Source: Neurospora intermedia | Lineage: Eukaryota > Ascomycota > Sordariomycetes > Sordariales > Sordariaceae | DNA length: 64,000 bases | NCBI GenBank assembly: GCA_037102815.1 | Contig: BTPP01000005.1 | Location: forward strand, 2,542,001-2,606,000 | Reading direction: 5' to 3' | Part shown: piece after piece, positions 9,446-20,028 of the stretch | How positions within the stretch are numbered: the stretch's first letter is position 1 | Layout of the letters: each line of letters opens with the position of its first letter | Position numbers and translations under genes: made by a program | Notes under the pieces: model-generated | Told to the model about the DNA's origin: nothing | Seen by the model: the letters and a program-made list of their open reading frames with translations, nothing else | The model's database searches: none

Positions 9446-10139
9446 ATGGTGGACTCGGAAACCGAAAAGGTCGCCGAGACCAGAATGACGTGGAACCACA
9501 ATGCCGACAAGCACCTCATCGGCTGCGTCGTCGATGAGATTGTTCCCGGCGAGGAGACCTACAGAAATCTTGCAGCGCGCATGAACACGTTGGGTTATGG
9601 CTGCACACCCAAGGCCGTGAAGTAGGCTGCTACTAACCATCTTTCTTTCGCCTCTGCTTTTCCATTCGCCTTCTTCGTTCGCGCCTTATCTTATTTTTTC
9701 ATTTGAACTTGCCCACTTCACATGTGATCATACAACCATACTAACCACCTTTCTCTTCCACAGGCAGCACCTCCAGAAGCTCCGCCGGAAGGAAGGCGTT
9801 TCCGCGGCCGTCGCCTCTGACAGCGGCGCCAACACGTCCACCCCGACCAAGGGCCGCAAGCGCGCTGCTCCCGGCAGCGGCGTCAAGAAGACTCCCGGCA
9901 CCGGCCGCGGCAAGAAGGCCGCTGCTGCCAAGACTGCTCCCTTGGTGATCAACTCGGACGACGAGGACGACATCAAGGAGTCTCCGGAGAAGAAGCTCAA
10001 GACGGAGGAGAGCAAGGTGAAGGAGGAGCATGATGATGGGTGAGTACCTTGCTGAATGTCCTGTGTCAAGGGGAATGGAAAGTCAGGATGCTAACATTGA
10101 AATAGTGTCGACGACTACATGTACCCTAACGAGATTTAA
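9446..10139 (+). CDS. Array module 6 plus shared 3' exons: complete SANT-like gene
   Basis: Exons 9446-9621, 9764-10039 and 10106-10139 give a 161-residue protein. The first exon encodes MTWNHNADKHLIGCVVDEI and LGYGCTPKAV, then AA|GTAGGC in phase 2. The second starts QHLQKLRRKE, completing the module, and adds a basic tail (TKGRKRAAPGSGVKK, GRGKKAAAAK). After that comes LVINSDDEDD, which resembles a SUMO-interacting motif, then VKEE, a SUMO-site-like motif. The last intron has a GTGAGT donor and a GCTAAC branch site; the final exon encodes VDDYMYPNEI. Introns are 142 and 66 bases, normal for such fungi. This is the only module with a nearby helix-3 exon, and all five upstream modules are in phase with it. 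Probably a nuclear DNA- or chromatin-binding protein. Confidence 0.8.
9764..10039 (+). other. Putative constant exon shared by the six modules
   Basis: The acceptor CTTCCACAG at 9755-9763 is preceded by T/C-rich sequence. The exon opens with one base that completes a phase-2 codon, then helix 3 (QHLQKLRRKE) and the basic and acidic tail. No second copy of this exon is present between the modules, so if modules 1-5 make complete SANT folds they must use it. This is inference from phase and domain structure; no transcript was seen. Confidence 0.6.
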
Positions 10140-12431
10140 TCTCTGCTGGGTTGGACATCTGGATGTCGTCCGTCGCGGCTGCGATGGTTCGTGGATATCT
10201 CGCCATGGACTGCTTGCTGCTGTCTAGCTCAACCCTAAACAACCATCAGAACCATTTGCAGGAAGTCCCAGTTGACTTTTTGACTTCGACTATCGACAAT
10301 GGATCTGAAGGTCACGGGCATGAGTTACATGGACGGACAGACGGTAATCTTCTCGCCTCTTCTCTACTCAACAACGGATCTGCATACGAATCACGGAAAA
10401 TTTCATGAACATGGACAAGGATGGGACTCTAACGGACTTTTCATATTTTCGCTGGCTGGCATGGACATCTGATGGACATGGTTGGTAACGGATACCACAA
10501 TACTTGGCTTTACAACATACTCGACATCTCTGGAGCACTTTCACCTCTACTTTCGGCTTTTGTTTTTATGGCATGGAGTTGGAAGAAAAAGGATTAGCAG
10601 GCGCAAAGGATTTGTTGCTGGGTCTGGTCTGGTCTTGTGGCGTTTGGCATTGAGCATCCGTCGGGGGTTTGCTGGCTTATGGAATGGAAAATGGTTCATG
10701 GTCTAGTCTGGTTTCCTGGTACGGACAGACGGTCGTTCGTTCACAGTATTGCAGGACTCATGGATGGGATAGCTTTGATAGAACCTCGACAGGTGAGGTG
10801 TTGAGGATCGAATCATTGATGCTTTCCCCTTACTTTTTTCTCTCGAAAATGGAAGTGACTTGTGATACATGTGACTTGCTTCCAACCTGCAGCCGTGTTG
10901 TACTTGTCTTGTCCGCGACAAAATTGATGAGGTCTTTGGCCGTAGCCTTGACGGGTAAGAATCCCTTACTTGTAATTCAGGACGAAAGGGCATTAAATGG
11001 TTGTAATAGTAGGAATTGTAAAAATTCGAAACACATCAGAGTTCCGTAAGATAGAATATTGTCAACCGGGAACTGCCTCGAGATTAGGCTTAAATGTATC
11101 ACAAAGATACTTAGATGCATGATAAGTATATACCCGTGGTCTACTGTAATAGCTGTTACGGTTTCGGTTTATTCTCATGGTCATTCGGCAAGCCAATCTG
11201 GTCTCCAGAATTCTGTCAGGGACGAGCTTGTGTGGCATTGTCCATTACATTCAAGCGTGCCCGTAGCGACTAAGCATCGGCCCCGCTAGAGTCCGCATGC
11301 CAAGTTTTTGCCCCGACAGGTGCGCTGCATTTGAACAGGCATTACATCCTGCACCAGAAGCTTCTGTGCTTGTAATTGCTTATCGCAAAAGTTTCAACAC
11401 ATTCATTTACGGGCACAAAGTTTTCCTGCAGTAAATGGCTGTTTTGGTCAAGTAACCAACGAGTGTCCACCGAGCGTCTGTCGCTGCGCAAGCCAAAAAA
11501 AAGTGGGTCAACCTCAGGGGCTGTGGCACACAGTGAGTGCATGGCAGTCGGAAGGTGCACTCCGCGGCCAACACACAGGTTGTGCTCGACCTTGACATTT
11601 CTAAGGTACCTCTAGGTACCTTGGGAAGGTGCACTGGTTGACATCACGATACTAGCTGGCAACTACAACTGTGAACTTTCCTTTTCTTTTTCTTCTGAGT
11701 GACAACCTTCCTTTTGCTATTGTCGCGACGAGAAGTCGACAGATTCCATCGTCTTTTCATCCACCACCACGCAACATCTCCGTCGCCAAATAAGTACAAA
11801 GGAAAGCAACAGAATGGTGTCAATCGTGAAAACCAATCCGTTACATCGTGGCAGACCGACTCTATTGCTAGGTATACGGAAGCAAAGACCTTTATCCTCG
11901 CCCAAAGAAGAACCTCCAGACTCCTAGCATGACCATGTGCAACGTGAATGCGATGACCAACAATAGCGCCGAGCCAACCTAATGTACAAAACCGAGAACC
12001 GACCAAAGGCGACCACCCAACTCTACTAGCGCCAGCAAATCAGAAGTGAAAGCGACCCTCGAAAAATGGACCAACTATTGACCAACACCGGGAATGCAAA
12101 TGTCTAAACCCAAGTCCCAACTCCAAGATTGGAAAGCAGAAAACAGAGGAATTCCATCAGCCAAAGTAAATTCCCAAAAGAGTCGGCAGGATATGACCAA
12201 AGAAAACCCCAATCACAAAGGAGCAACAAGAGGCGAAATCTTTGATGATGTTGAGGCCGCAGTGTACCTGGTTATCGGTCGTATGCGAGAAGGTACGGTA
12301 CCGGCTGTCGCAGTTGGTGCTTTGTGGCGAAAATCTACGTCCAATATCGTTAGCGATCCTTCAACATATCAAGGAAATAGAGAGAGAGAGAGGAAGGAAA
12401 ACAGAGGGGGTGGGACGACAGGAGGACTCAC
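10140..12431. other. Intergenic, no gene seen
   Basis: Region between the array and the minus-strand gene that stops at 12432. Open frames are short and unlike any family. The right end includes the probable 3' untranslated intron of the next gene. An imperfect palindrome, AGGTACCTCTAGGTACCTT, sits near 11604-11622. Confidence 0.5.
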
Positions 12432-13292
12432 CTAGTTCTCGTCAGGATCAATACCACCCACAAGATGAGCAGCGTCAGCCGCATCATCAGCAGCAAGAGT
12501 GTCGGCGATAGCCTCAAGCTCAGAGACACCTTGCATGGCAACGTCGATGTTGCTGTTGTCGCCGTCGTTGATGGTATCGCCAACAGGAGAAGAAGCAGGC
12601 GCGAAGCCAACACCAGGCGTGCCGTTGGCAGGCTCGTCGATGGGAGCGGAAGCAGCAGCAGCTGCTGCCAACGCAGCCTTCTGCTTAGCCGTCATACGCG
12701 GCTTGCGCGCAGAAGCGGGTTTCTTCTTCGCAGGAGTTTCCTCGAAGAGAATCGCGTCGGGATCGTTCGCGTCCTCGGCGGAACGCTTGACGCCAGAGCT
12801 AGTCTTGGACGGCGTCTCAGGCGTCACGTCGCCGAGATCCAGGTTTCCCAAAGCAGTGCCTGGGGTGGTAAGAGCGGTATCCTCGTCGCCACCGTTGCCG
12901 GGGGTGAGCATCAGGGCCTTCTTGGGGGGGCGACCACGGCCGCGCTTGACCGGGGTGACACCAACTTCGCCATTCTCGGCCGCGGCGGCGGCAGCAGCAG
13001 TAGGAGCCGCCTTCTTTGCACTGGCAGATGCCGCGCCAGCAGCAGGAGCGCCGTCAGGAAGGCCATCCAAGTTGAGATCACACTTCTTACGAAGCAGTCT
13101 CCACGCCTCTCTGGCACTCTTGGCGTTCTTCTGGCCGAGGGACTCGGCGACTTTCTCCCAGTTGGCATCGACTCTGGTGGTCAGGTTCTCCAAGATGGCG
13201 CAAACCACCTTGGTCTCTTGGAAGGTGAGGGTCTGTCCGTTGATGACAGGGCCAGATGTAGCGCCTTCAGCGGGAGCGGCTTTGGGAGGCAT
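12432..13292 (-). CDS. SANT-like protein of the MPPK group (a)
   Basis: Single coding exon, 286 residues, starting MPPKAAPAEG. Residues about 20-75 hold the module: FQETKVVCAILENLT, then VDANWEKVAESL and a third helix ending AWRLLRKKCDL. The tail has KRGRGRPPKKALMLTPG (AT-hook-like), then VTPETPSKTSSGVKR. Next comes the group signature TPAKKKPASARKPRMTAKQK and an Ala run. A start at 13511 is open in frame, but a GTAAGT donor near 13439 and an AG just before 13292 indicate a 5' untranslated intron, so I use 13292. Directly after the TAG stop comes GTGAGT, with a GCTAAC branch site and TAG acceptor about 90 bases on, so a 3' untranslated intron is likely. It is divergently paired with the gene at 14836. 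Function unknown; nuclear by composition. Confidence 0.8.
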   Translation of the reverse strand: MPPKAAPAEGATSGPVINGQTLTFQETKVVCAILENLTTRVDANWEKVAESLGQKNAKSAREAWRLLRKKCDLNLDGLPDGAPAAGAASASAKKAAPTAAAAAAAENGEVGVTPVKRGRGRPPKKALMLTPGNGGDEDTALTTPGTALGNLDLGDVTPETPSKTSSGVKRSAEDANDPDAILFEETPAKKKPASARKPRMTAKQKAALAAAAAASAPIDEPANGTPGVGFAPASSPVGDTINDGDNSNIDVAMQGVSELEAIADTLAADDAADAAHLVGGIDPDEN

Positions 13293-14835
13293 TTTGACTG
13301 CTTGGTATGGCTTTGGGGGGTGAGGAGTGGTCAGTCTCTTGTGAAGGGATTGGCGAGCAGCAAGGTAATGGAGGACAAGAGCACGAGAAGATAAAGGTGA
13401 TTCCCTTGAGATTTCAAAATGGATCGAGCGACTTACGTTTAAGTGGTAGAGGTGATTTTTCTTGCAATAATCAGGAATCGTAGGCAACGAGGTGATCGTG
13501 AGCCTAAGCAAATCCTGCCAGCGACGAGGACGAACTTGTCAGTCAATGCCTGAGGATGACTTGAATGGAATCTTGATGGAAGAAGACGAAGCTATACTCA
13601 CAAGAACAAGAGGCTGTTGGTGACGAGTCCTGCCTTGAGCAAAATCTAGCCGAGACACTGAGTGGTAATCAGTGATGACGGAAGCTGTCGACGTTGTTTC
13701 TTGGGAAAAGAAGAGAGCCCTGACGAGAAGGAAACCAAACAACAAAAGAATAAGGAGTGGAGTCCTTGCCGGCGGGAGGGGGGAAGTAAGATGTCACGCT
13801 CGGAAAACCCTCGCTTACAAGAACACTCGCCCCCAACAAATCTGGGCAGCGTGTGACCACTTCGTCGCCTACCCCTAAAGGTCCTCACGATAAACGTCCT
13901 CTTGTTGGCCAATGAGGACAGTTCACAGCCAAAATCGTACAAAATAGAAGGAAGCCTGCATGATAATGGTATCAAAATCCTGCGGAATTTCTTCGACTAC
14001 CAAGCTTCGGACGGCAAACTTTCCATAACGTTTGCCGGAGACACCCCCTCGTGACCATCTATCTATGCCCCCTCCCGGATCGGAGGCCAAGAACTTCCAC
14101 GCCAGGCCGCTGAGGGCTGCCCTTCACGGCCGGCACTCAAAGCAAAAACGATAGACCAGGTACATTCTCCACAATGGCCAGCTACCGGTACGTCGAGTCC
14201 ATAAACGTTTGCTCCCAAAGCATACCGTTTGGTGAGGCAGAGGCAGGAAGCCCATCTCTTCTGCCGTAGGGCTTGGTAGTCTAGTGCCGGTCTCTGAGGG
14301 GGGCCGCTTGGTACCTAGTACCAAAATTGAAGGGTCTGGAGCTAGTAATAGCTGGTTTTTGGCTGTTCTTGCACAGCACTTTCACCAGGAACAATCGGAG
14401 TGCTACCTCCCGATTTAAAATGCTTGGTGAATTGGTACAAGCCCGATGACACTTTCCAAACCAAGCGTGACGTTTAAACTTGCAGCTCCCCGGATACCCG
14501 ACTGATGACCGTTCCACCTCAGGCTTCTGCTTCCACTACTCGAACTGTGACCTCCTTTTTCCTTGCCTTGCCGTCGAGAAATTCGATCTTCCTCAACCAA
14601 GCATCAACAATTCCTCCCTTGAACATACAACAAGCTCACCCCCACGGTCTGTTTTACTCGCCAATAGCTTTCCGTTCTTGTGAGTAGACGATCTTCTTTT
14701 CTAGTAGCTTTACCTACCATGCCGATTGGGACTACTTTTTCCGCTCGTGGTTGCGGTGAGATTGTCTTCGGGCGCCTTCTGACAAGTTCTCTCACATCGC
14801 TAGGTAGACTCCGCAAACAACAGACCTCTGCCACC
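13293..14835. promoter_or_regulatory. Divergent promoter region of the first MPPK pair
   Basis: About 1.5 kb between two diverging paralogues. It contains the repeated element at 13866-13914, probable 5' untranslated introns on both sides, and a GGTACCTAGTACC palindrome near 14310-14322. No protein family is visible in the short open frames. Confidence 0.5.
13866..13914 (+). repeat. Repeated upstream element, copy 1 (CCAAT-containing)
   Basis: A 49-base stretch beginning CGCCTACC and ending TGGCCAATG. By hand alignment it matches 16527-16575 at 40 of 49 positions, and its core (AAAGG..CCTC...GCCA) recurs near 19290-19310. It lies in the divergent space between the genes starting at 13292 and 14836. 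Confidence 0.7.
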
Positions 14836-15642
14836 ATGCCCCCCAAACCTGCTGAGCTCGCCATCACCGGCACCATTAATGGCATAAAGCCCACCGAGAG
14901 TGATCTCAAGATCATCTTCGGCCTCATGGAGAACCTCGTCGCTCCCATTGAAGCCGATTGGGATGGCGCGGCCAAGTCAGCTGGCCTTAAGGACCGCAAA
15001 TCCTTCATGGTGATGTATCGTCGCTTTCGCCTCAAGTACGGCCTTCTTGACGGCGCGAAGGCCACCGCTGACGGCGGTTCTGGTGCTGCTGAAGGCGACG
15101 CTGTCAAGGCCACTGTCAAGAAAACCCCTAACGCCAGAAAGAAGAAGCCCGCTGCCGACGAGGGCGAGTCGGGAGACCTCCTGACCCCTACTACCTTTAC
15201 TCCCGACCATACCAGCCTCACTGGCTCGACCAAGAACTTCAACCTGAACGACAACATGGACTTCACTGATCATGAGCAACCTGACACTCCGTCCAAGTCT
15301 ACCACCACTGCCTCGGGCAGGAAGCGTACTGCTGCTGAGGCCAATCCTGACGCCACGCCGGCTAAAAAGAAGCCTACTTCTGCGCGCAAGCCGCGCATGA
15401 CGGCTAAGCAGAAGCGGGAGGCTGCGGCTGCTACTACAGCTGCTGTGAAAACGATCGGCACAGTTCCTCCGTTCAACACGCCGATTTCTTCTCCCGTGTT
15501 CCCCACTGGTGCTACTATCGGTGATGCCGCCGGTATTGATGCTACTCTGGAGGGCATGGAAGAGCCTGGTAGTGAGGCCGCGGAGACTTTGGAGGCCAGC
15601 GCCGCTGCTGAGGATGAAGCTACCTCTACTGCCTTCATTTGA
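14836..15642 (+). CDS. SANT-like protein of the MPPK group (b)
   Basis: Single coding exon, 268 residues, starting MPPKPAELAITG. The module (residues about 18-75) reads ESDLKIIFGLMENLVAPIEA, DWDGAAKSAGLKD, then FMVMYRRFRLKYGLL. The tail carries KKTPNARKKK, DTPSKSTTTASGRKR, and TPAKKKPTSARKPRMTAKQK, followed by a less Ala-rich stretch than its paralogues, and ends TSTAFI rather than -EI. A frame is open from 14680, but a GTGAGT donor near 14680 and an AG in AACAACAG before the ATG suggest a 5' untranslated intron; CCACCATG at 14836 is a strong start. A possible GTATGT donor lies about 50 bases after the stop. Divergent partner of the gene ending at 12432. Confidence 0.8.
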   Translation: MPPKPAELAITGTINGIKPTESDLKIIFGLMENLVAPIEADWDGAAKSAGLKDRKSFMVMYRRFRLKYGLLDGAKATADGGSGAAEGDAVKATVKKTPNARKKKPAADEGESGDLLTPTTFTPDHTSLTGSTKNFNLNDNMDFTDHEQPDTPSKSTTTASGRKRTAAEANPDATPAKKKPTSARKPRMTAKQKREAAAATTAAVKTIGTVPPFNTPISSPVFPTGATIGDAAGIDATLEGMEEPGSEAAETLEASAAAEDEATSTAFI

Positions 15643-17468
15643 TGATCGTAGCGCTACGGCCACCAACGTGATTGGAAGTTAGGTACCATGGGTATGTCTT
15701 CGCGGTGTTCTTGCTTTATTCCCAAGTGATATTGTCATCGGTAACCAATACTTTCCATCCTTCACAGATGTTGGTTCTCAAGTTCCGACGACCAATCCCT
15801 TTCTTTGCAAACAAACAAACTCTACGATGTTCCCGAAGAAGTTTCTTGTCTCTCAGATCGTTTTGCGCCTTTGCCTTGAGTGTGGTTTGCACCTTTGGAG
15901 TTTGGTTTGGTTCTGGGTCAGACAGCATGTAGACTGGACATCATGCATGTCGGTTGGATGAGGTGGCCAAAGTAGCATGAACACGTGTTGCTTTCATTAC
16001 GGTTCTTTGCTGAGTGTATACAGCGAGGCGTTTGGGAGAAATTCAAATGGGCGTTTTCAGTCATTGGCATGTACTCTTTGTTGGGCACAGTCGAATGGAT
16101 GTCTTTAGTGGACATTTCCGGTGCCTGGAGGGTTTTTTTCCCCATGATACTCACCATGGAAATCTAGGTGAGAACTGGCTATGATGTACTTTCGTTGCTT
16201 GCTTCAGTGATTTATTAGGAGCTGTGGAGCCAGCCACTCAACAAAGGAACCTGTCTGTGCCTTCTTTATGGCAGAAGATAGGATGAAAGTCCATCCATAG
16301 AGGCAAATGAAGAAACCAGTTCTGTCCACGGTCATTACTACCTCTACTGTCCCTGTGTGCAATCGTGATTTCCATACTCTCATACCTAGCTCTGCGTGCT
16401 TTGCCGGCAAGGTGTTGACTTCCTCTTGCATCTATCAAAAAGAAAAGGGGACCTCAACAACTGCCACGCTCGAAAAAAAAAGACCTGGCTTGCAAGATAC
16501 TTCTTCCTCAAGTGACCCGATCTGAACGCCTACCATCAAAGGTTCTCAAGATAAAGGTCCTCTCCCTGGCCAATGGAAAGGGCTCTCTGGATAGTGGTCG
16601 CAAGAAGATACCCCTCCGTGACGTTTGGAAGGTGCATCCTCCCTTGTGTGTCCATTTGCAAATACCACTTGGCTGAACCCGGCATGACTTGTTCCATTTC
16701 TTTCTTTTTTCCCCTCACGTCGCCAATCAAGCACTTCTCCCAACCAGTACTCCTCATCACGTTAACTATGGGCTTGCACAACCGAATTATTTGCATTATT
16801 ATCAATTTCCCTCCTGTTGTATTCTGTGCCCTGCAACAAGTCCTTGATTGATGCCCGTACTTCAGATGAAAGACTTTGCAAGTACCACTACCGGGCCGCT
16901 ATTCTATATGCACACCAAAGAAGTTTGGCCCTCCTGTTGATGTTCTAGGGTAGCAATCTCCAGTGACCATAAAAGAGTCCGCAAGATGAGTCCCGAAGCG
17001 CCAAACAAGTATGGTATTTGTTCGCAAAACCGAAAATGCCAATTTTTTTTTTTGAACGCCTTTTAAAGCAACAAAGAAAAAAAAGTCTCAAACCAGAAGT
17101 GGACAGAAGGAAAGCATTGGATACATGTATCCGCCTTGATACCTAGGTAGCATCTGACCAACTCCAAGAACAATCAACCTGTGCCCGAATCCCAGCTGGA
17201 AAGCCATCAGAACCGAACTCCAACGTCCCAGTTGTGAACAGAGGACATCAAAAAAGCGATTTGAGAGCGAGAGCAAAAGGTACATCGTTGAAGGTTTATG
17301 TTGATGATGTGGGTCCGACACAAAGTATCAGTCCGTTTCGATTGTTGCGGCCAGTCTGATGTCTAGGTGTGTAAGCAACAGCATTAGCGACCTCTTTCTT
17401 TCTCTACCTTGCAATCTTGAAGACAATAAGGGATAAGATAAAAGGGAAAATTGCGTGTACGTACCAAC
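15643..17468. other. Intergenic between convergent SANT-like genes
   Basis: Two genes converge on this 1.8-kb space, so no promoter is expected, yet it holds a second copy of the CCAAT-containing upstream element at 16527-16575. Open frames are short and unlike the family; I could not find a relic of a SANT module by eye. It should also contain both 3' untranslated regions, including a GTACGT donor four bases after the stop of the minus gene. Confidence 0.5.
16527..16575 (+). repeat. Repeated upstream element, copy 2 (orphan)
   Basis: Matches 13866-13914 at 40 of 49 positions by hand alignment, including GATAAA, GTCCTC and TGGCCAATG. It lies between the 3' ends of two genes and has no obvious gene to serve. 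Confidence 0.7.
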
Positions 17469-18368
17469 TCAAATCTCGCCAGAGTCGGAGCCACCATGCT
17501 CATCCTTCACAGCAACATCGATGTTCTTGTCGCCATCAGAACCCGCAGCAGCGGCCTCAGAAGGAGCAGGAGAAGTTTTCGCAGCAGCAGTCTCCGCAGC
17601 AGTCTCTGCAGCAGTTCCCGCAGCAGCCGCCGCAGCCGCAGCAGCAGCAGCAGCAGCCTCTCTCTTCTGCTTAGCCGTAACGCGCGGCTTGCGCGCCGGC
17701 TTTTTCTTAGCCGGGGTTTGGTCCACCAAATCCGCATCCGGGTCAGCGTTAGCGTCAGCGTCAGCCGCGTCAGCAGCAGTGCGCTTCTTGACAGAAGTGC
17801 TGGTGGTGTTCATGCCAGTGCCGCCACCGAAGATGGACTTGCTGGTGGGAGTCTCGGGAGGCTCTTCAGAGCCAGCGTCAGCGTCAGCGTCAGCGTCAGC
17901 GACAGAAAGGGCCTTCATGCCTGCGGGGACGCCGCCAGGAGTCAAGGGACTGAGACTCGGACCGCCGCCGGTCTCCTCGGCGGTCAGGGGGACTTTCTTG
18001 TTGGCGGGGGGACGGCCACGAGCGCCGCGACCGCCGCCGGGAGTCTTCTTCGGGGTGGCAATGACCTCGCCGCTGTCGTCCTCAGCGGTGGTAGTGGCAG
18101 CGGTGATAGCAGCGGAAGAAGAAGTCTGCTTGGTGCCGCCACTTACACTGTCTATGTTGCACTTCTTCTTCAAGGTCGGCCACATCTTCTTGAACGAGCC
18201 GACGGTGTAGCCGGCGAAAGCAGCGGCGGCGTCCATGTCTACCTCGATGGGCGCGGTCAAGGCGTTGAGAATGCCGAAGATCAACTTCATGTCGGAGGCA
18301 GTCATGGGAACACCATTAATGGTGTACGCAGCAGTGTCGCCGACAGGAGCGGCGGACTTGGGTGCCAT
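17469..18368 (-). CDS. SANT-like protein of the MPPK group (c)
   Basis: Single coding exon, 299 residues, starting MAPKSAAPVG. The module (residues about 20-75) reads ASDMKLIFGILNALTAPIEV, DMDAAAAFAGYTVGS and FKKMWPTLKKKCNID; the usual Trp of the DW turn is Met here. Then KKTPGGGRGARGRPPANKK (AT-hook-like), an Ala-Asp repeat, ETPTSKSIFG, TPAKKKPARKPRVTAKQK and a long Ala run. The end VKDEHGGSDSGEI joins a SUMO-site-like motif to the -EI tail. Its start could also be nine codons upstream (18395), but CAGCAG before the ATG looks like a 5' untranslated acceptor. Four bases after the TGA stop is a GTACGT donor. Divergent partner of the gene at 20029. Confidence 0.8.
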   Translation of the reverse strand: MAPKSAAPVGDTAAYTINGVPMTASDMKLIFGILNALTAPIEVDMDAAAAFAGYTVGSFKKMWPTLKKKCNIDSVSGGTKQTSSSAAITAATTTAEDDSGEVIATPKKTPGGGRGARGRPPANKKVPLTAEETGGGPSLSPLTPGGVPAGMKALSVADADADADAGSEEPPETPTSKSIFGGGTGMNTTSTSVKKRTAADAADADANADPDADLVDQTPAKKKPARKPRVTAKQKREAAAAAAAAAAAAAGTAAETAAETAAAKTSPAPSEAAAAGSDGDKNIDVAVKDEHGGSDSGEI

Positions 18369-20028
18369 CTTGGTTGAAGTCTGCTGATGGAACACTACCT
18401 ATTAGCTCGTTGTCCATCAATCGAGTGATGAAATCTAGAGGTATCAAGCTGACTTCATTCGATGATTTGTGGCAACCACCATGGATTGTAAATTGACAAG
18501 AAAACTTGGAAGATGGGGATGTCATCTTGCTTGATCAAGGAAGCAATGGCGTTTACTGGAGAGGGACGCGAGGTCACGCAGGGGTATGGTAGGAAAAAGT
18601 AGAGGGCAGTATCGACGAGATACTATTCAGATGGCACGGGATCAGCTTACCGTCGAGTGATGAAGGTCAAACTTCTGAGGTGACAGCGGAGATGGCCGTG
18701 GGCAACAAGGGAATCTTGGGGGGCGCGATGAGCTCCTATCTGCGACGTGGGAAAACTCGTCAGAAATTAAGAGCACAGAACAAAGACCGACCTACCCCAA
18801 GCAGAAGCAGACACGTCAAGGAAATTGAGCTGATGAATGTGGTCGATGGACGAAGGATGTGTTCTTTACTCACAAGAAGCTGTTGATGATGTCTCGCTTA
18901 GTAGAAAGCAAGGCCAAGCTGCAAAACTCGAGGCTGTGGTACGTCGAACGAAAAAAGGGTGTGATGCTTTGAAAGCGAAGGAAGAGAATTCTGTTGACGA
19001 GAAGAAGGAAGAGAAGAAAGTGTCAGCTTAGCAGCATGGGCCGTGTTCAGTCGGAGGGGGAGGGCAGAAAGTAAAACGTTACGACCCGAGTCAAGCAACC
19101 GCAGCGAAGTGGTACCAGTTCACCGGTCTAAGAAGAACGATAGGTATCACTCCGACTTGTCTTGGCCTCGTTTAGTTCAGGAACAACAAAACACCAGCTA
19201 TAGCCAGCCATAGACGCCGCGAATCCGGTACCGGGTACCAAGTGTCCCCCCCAAAGCCCGGACATAGACTATCACCCCAGCAGGAAACATTGAAAGGAAC
19301 CTCTCCCTCGCCAGACGTTTTTCCTTTAGGAGCAACCTACCTACTGATACCGGCTAATGTGGATCTTGTACATGGCCAGTACTTAGCCTTATCATTCGTT
19401 AATCACAGTGGAGGGCAGCCCTCATTGGCCTAGTATGGGGTTTCTTGGCTCCGGACGGGGCATCCAAGGACGGTCACGACCTAAGGGGGGAACTTTTTCG
19501 AAAGTTTGCCGTCTCAACTAAACGGAGTTCTAAACGGAGTTGTCCAAGTTGTTTGGTGTTTCGGATTCTGGCAAGCGAGGTTTTTCCGGCCGCGGTGCAT
19601 GATATCTTGAATTATTTTTTATTCCTTCCATCGGCAGCTGTTGCACTCCGGGTCTCCACGACTTGATCTTCTGCTATTTTCCCTCCTTGTCAGGACACTC
19701 TTCTTTTTCAAAGCAACAACATCTCCTCCTTCAGTGGAAGTACTTACCAGACTACTTGCCGTGAGTCTCCTTTCCAAGTATCAGTAAAATTATCAGCTAT
19801 CGTGTTGTCTTCAGACCTTGACTCACATTTCATTCTTCGTCACCCGAAGAATTCCTTCAGACACAACGTCACCCTCTCTTGCTACCTACGATCCTTGGAG
19901 ATCGACACCACAAAAGCTTTCAAACCAAGTCTTCGCATTACTCAAACGTACGTCCGTCACTTAGGTCTTGTCTGCAACTCAGATCCCAAATAATAACCAC
20001 AAGCAGGACTCCCATCCATCCATCCATA
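18369..20028. promoter_or_regulatory. Divergent promoter region of the second MPPK pair
   Basis: About 1.65 kb between diverging paralogues. A third, partial copy of the upstream element (AAAGG..CCTCTCCCT.GCCA) lies near 19290-19310, and GGTACCGGGTACC lies near 19227-19239. On the plus side, donors at 19760 and 19948 and an acceptor AAGCAG at about 20005 suggest 5' untranslated introns. Confidence 0.5.
19290..19310 (+). repeat. Repeated upstream element, partial copy 3
   Basis: The core AAAGG..CCTCTCCCT.GCCA is shared with 16527-16575; flanks do not align well. Position in the divergent space mirrors copy 1. Confidence 0.4.

Noticed and set aside
7393-9621. Array exons spliced one after another into a multi-module polyprotein
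   Set aside because: In-frame AG sites just before the ATG exist for some modules (2, 3 and 5) but not for 4 and 6, and most are poor acceptors. Each module also has its own ATG and leader. The common 3' exon explains the phases better.
17451-18377. Long plus-strand frames opposite the minus-strand MPPK gene (and similar shadows opposite 12432, 20029, 32914 and 50536)
   Set aside because: They are Arg/Ser or Ala-rich mirror translations of GC-rich coding sequence, with no domains.
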